A stretch of 33,188 nucleotides of DNA from positions 3,763 through 36,950 of the forward strand of contig RWJK01001521.1 in assembly GCA_004335835.1 (NCBI GenBank), in the 5' to 3' direction. Position 1 is the first letter of the stretch. Each line of letters begins with the position of its first letter. Positions 31,790 through 33,188 of this stretch are shown piece after piece. The position numbers and the translations under genes were made by a program. The DNA comes from Scenedesmus sp. ARA3. Lineage: Eukaryota > Chlorophyta > Chlorophyceae > Sphaeropleales > Scenedesmaceae. The notes under the pieces are model-generated. The model searched no databases. It was not told the DNA's origin and worked only from the letters and a program-made list of their open reading frames with translations.

Positions 31790-33188
31790 TGCCGCTGCTG
31801 CTGCCTTTCTGCACTGCAGCAAGCAGCGTGACGAGGACGAGGCGAGAGAGAGCAAGCGGGAGGCTCGTTTTGGGCGCAGCTGCCACCACCACGGAGGCCA
31901 TGCAGGCCACGGCCACCACCTAGGCTTGCGTCAGCCTCTAGTCTGACTGCTGCTGCTGCTGCTGCTGCTGCATTGTTTTACAAAACGCGCAGCCAGCAAC
32001 GGGAGAAGGAGGAGGCGCGGGAGAGCAAGCGGGAGGCTCGCTTCGGACTCTTACTTATGCTGCTGATGCTGCTGCTGTTGTTGATTCTTGCACTGCAGCA
32101 AGCAGCGTGACGAAGAAGAGGTGCGGGAGCGGGAGGCTCGCTTCGGGCTCTTACTCGCGCTGCTGCTGCTGCTGCTGCCGCCGCTGCTGTTGTTGATGTC
32201 TGCTCTGCAGCAAGCAGCGTGACGAGGACGAGGCGAGAGAGAGCAAGCGTGAGGCTCGCTTTGGGCGCAGCCGCCACCACCACGCAGGCCATGCAGGCCA
32301 CGGCCACCACCAGGAGAGTGGTGCGCGCATGGCACACCAGCAGCACGGCAACAGCAGGCGGCGGCGGGACTTTCTGGGGTACTACAAGGCGCTGGGTATC
32401 AACCTTGAAGAAGCAAGTGAGTTGTCGAGGGATGTGGATAGAGGTGTTCTTTTCTTGCGCGGCGGGTTTTTTTTGGGTACCACAAGGCGCTTGGAATCAA
32501 CCTTGGAGGAAGCAAGTGAGTTGGAAAGGGATGTGGATCGATGTTGTTTTTTTCTTGCGCGGCGGGACTTTCTGGGGTACTACAAGGCGCTGGGTATCAA
32601 CCTTGAAGAAGCAAGTGAGTTATTGTTATGTGATGTGTTTTGTACAAGCCCTTTTTTTTTTGCAGCGTGACTTCTGAAGTGCAAAACGCACACGGCATGA
32701 CAATAGGGCAGCAAGTGAGTTGACACGTTTGCAGCACATGCATCTGCGCAAACCACTCGCCTAAGAAACTGGTGTAAAACTAGGGGTGCGGCAGCAAGCG
32801 TATTTGCTGCTGCTCTCAGTAGTAGGGAGCTTCGAGCAGCAACATATGACGCGCTTGCTGCGTAAGCTTGCTCAAACCCCTCCACAGCTGCTACAGCGGT
32901 GCTGGCACTGCCGTGCTTGACACCGCCTTGTATGATCCTTGCTGTGAGCTTGGCGCTCACCCCTCGCCCTTTTGACATGATTACTATGTCAAATATTTGT
33001 GCTCACAGGCACTGCCATCTCTTCTGCTGCCATCAAGTCCCACTACAAGGCAGCAGCGCTCAAGCTGCAGCCCGACAAGCACGTGCATTTCATGCCTGTG
33101 ACATTCCTTTGTTCTAAATGGTGTCCACAAGCACTGCCATCTCATCTGATGCCATCAAGTCGCACTACAAGGCAGCAGCGCTCAAGCT
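26225..33188 (+). CDS. Large J-domain (DnaJ-like) protein with mitochondrial-type N-terminus and central hydrophobic segment; 3' end beyond window
   Basis: Exons: 26225-26357, 26788-27064, 27498-27594, 28226-28723, 29132-29323, 30643-30866, 31316-31528, 32211-32416; phases agree at every junction (613 codons), and the next exon is at or beyond 33009. The N-terminus MLRSPLLALLRPSLYHNSNG is Arg/Leu-rich with no acidic residue, like a mitochondrial presequence. Then: an FVRYQKSRCFSLHAGDLLGDGY region with LQPAFLPFYLFEAVISAEA, a Ser-rich linker (28435-28570), VRLTVHRRSVRLAYLPAYHL..YVHGEKYTP, a hydrophobic stretch (30720-30810, VLLAVLAGTAAGALAS), a Trp/charged helix region (WRKWEQEERWAWD), a His-rich patch (RHHHAGHAGHGHH) and the start of a J domain (DFLGYYKALGINLEEAS, continuing TAISSAAIKSHYKAAALKL). 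J proteins stimulate Hsp70 ATPase. The C-terminal J position suggests a membrane-tethered co-chaperone. I do not recognise the exact family of the central part. Confidence 0.78.
27088..27200 (+). repeat. GCTTGCAGGAAA short direct repeats
   Basis: The phrase TGCTTGCAGGAAA (or CGCTTGCAGGAAA) occurs at about 27088, 27120 and 27154, roughly 33 bp apart, just inside the intron after the 27064 donor, with a fourth related TGCTTGCATGATA near 27180. Confidence 0.7.
27585..27965 (+). repeat. Four copies of the exon 3 end plus donor (J-protein gene)
   Basis: CATGCATGCAG|GTGAGC at the real exon end (27594) recurs with junctions at 27655, 27771 and 27907 (the last as GCGTGCAG|ATGGGC). Following intron phrases (CCCGCAGACAGCC, CTGAGTGCTGCAAG, GAGCAGTAGATT) are repeated in register. 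Confidence 0.82.
28998..29131 (+). repeat. Decayed copy of the exon 5 start (VRLTVHRRSVRLAYFPAYHL), 134-bp tandem
   Basis: A copy with its own TGTGCAG acceptor begins at 28998, 134 bp before the real start at 29132. It matches for about 75 bases (VRLTVHRRSVRLAYFPAYHLH), then diverges and meets an in-frame TGA. Exon use from 28998 would truncate the protein. Confidence 0.9.
29276..29812 (+). repeat. Three ~244-bp units carrying the exon 5 end (KVVAELHPSPVK)
   Basis: The coding phrase GGCAAGGTGGTGGCAGAGCT with its continuation ends at 29323 (real, SQ|GTGTGT), 29566 (LQ|TTGGGT, donor lost) and 29810 (LQ|GTGGGT), 243 and 244 bp apart. The intron sequence between the copies is repeated as well. 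Confidence 0.92.
30365..30560 (+). repeat. Frameshifted duplicate of nearly the whole exon 6 (J-protein gene)
   Basis: With its own CATCAG acceptor, this copy reads AAAAASVGSPGLGVMPLTSL and LALGLDPGLAALAGA, then a one-base deletion relative to 30643-30866 shifts the frame. It lies 278 bp before the real exon. The match extends to about GCGGGGGCGCTG and then stops. Confidence 0.9.
30935..30985 (+). repeat. Decayed copy of exon 6 end (ERKFYR)
   Basis: GCAGCACAGCGCAAGTTCTTCAG resembles the real exon end GCAGCGGAGCGCAAGTTTTACAG at 30866, about 119 bp downstream, with no usable GT donor after it. Confidence 0.6.
31066..31142 (+). repeat. Extra copy of exon 7 start (QYDQRETAYG), 250-bp offset
   Basis: A copy with a CTGCAG acceptor begins at 31066, reads QYDQRETAYGGAPDEHTLWL and WKDSG, then ends at CCGGCTAACGG. 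The real exon begins at 31316 with the same acceptor context. Confidence 0.9.
31594..32210 (+). repeat. Five extra copies of exon 8 start (..ARESKREARFG), ~400-bp three-copy block duplicated
   Basis: Copies begin after CAG at 31594, 31695, 31820, 31993 and 32099; the real exon is at 32211. Matching members 1/4, 2/5 and 3/6 are 399, 404 and 391 bp apart, so a three-copy block was duplicated. Copy 31820 is almost identical to the real exon through the His-rich part, then meets an in-frame TAG near 31921. Confidence 0.9.
32357..32620 (+). repeat. Three 99-bp copies of the exon 8 end (DFLGYYKALGINLEEA) plus donor
   Basis: Junctions GAAGCAA|GTGAGT lie at 32416 (contiguous with the exon), 32515 and 32614, 99 bp apart. 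The third copy is identical to the first over the coding part; the second reads FFLGTTRRLESTLEEAS because of base changes. Confidence 0.92.
33009..33188 (+). repeat. Two copies of the next J-domain exon (TAISSAAIKSHYKAAALKL), 2nd cut by window edge
   Basis: The copy at 33009 has a CACAG acceptor and the right phase to follow 32416, reading STAISSAAIKSHYKAAALKL then QPDKHV. The second begins near 33133 after CCACAAG and reads TAISSDAIKSHYKAAALK to the edge. In the first copy the family's HPD tripeptide is QPD, so the functional exon may be the second or one further right. Confidence 0.8.

Noticed and set aside
1..33188. Transposable elements
   Set aside because: I looked for reverse transcriptase, transposase or integrase motifs and terminal repeats and saw none; the repeats present are local tandem copies of the genes themselves.

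Overview
The window looks like nuclear DNA of a green alga, probably Chlorophyceae. Intron-rich genes carry GT-AG introns with GTGAG/GTGCG-type donors and TGCAG acceptors. CAG/CTG triplets are very abundant in exons (Ser, Ala and Gln runs) and in introns. The gene content is plant/alga-like: a 3-ketoacyl-CoA synthase, a plant-type CCR4-like nuclease and a periplasmic-type alpha-carbonic anhydrase. The species cannot be fixed from the sequence alone.

Layout. (1) 1-837, +: 3' end of a very-long-chain 3-ketoacyl-CoA synthase. (2) 2450-3802, +: two-exon short-chain dehydrogenase/reductase resembling 1-acyl-DHAP reductase. (3) 5191-9907, +: seven-exon CCR4-like exonuclease with an N-terminal CCCH zinc finger and very long Ser/Ala/Gln insertions inside the catalytic domain. 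(4) 11193-18032, +: ten-exon strictosidine-synthase-like/APMAP-type beta-propeller with a membrane anchor. (5) 20202-24644, -: alpha-carbonic anhydrase with a hydrophobic C-terminal tail, plus a possible upstream exon at 25520-25620. (6) 26225 to the right edge, +: large J-domain protein with a mitochondrial-type N-terminus and a central hydrophobic segment, incomplete at the edge. The exon models were built by hand from splice sites and intron phase. Phase is consistent through every junction of genes 2-6, and genes 2-4 close into single frames of 293, 988 and 460 aa.

The striking feature belongs to the introns. In genes 4, 5 and 6, and once in gene 3, many introns contain extra tandem copies of the neighbouring exon-intron junction: the last tens of bases of an exon plus its donor, or an acceptor plus the first tens of bases of an exon, repeated 2-9 times. 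Periods are mostly 75-280 bp. Most copies have stops, frameshifts or lost splice sites; some keep an intact acceptor and frame. The best case is the last exon of gene 4, whose first ~50 bases occur nine times in 1.1 kb, organised as a nested ~703-bp duplication. This looks like local tandem duplication enlarging introns and leaving fossil exon edges, some of which could act as alternative exons.

The six genes do not form an obvious pathway; they look like ordinary neighbours on a nuclear chromosome. Between them lie four gene-poor stretches of 1.3-2.2 kb in which I found no convincing gene.
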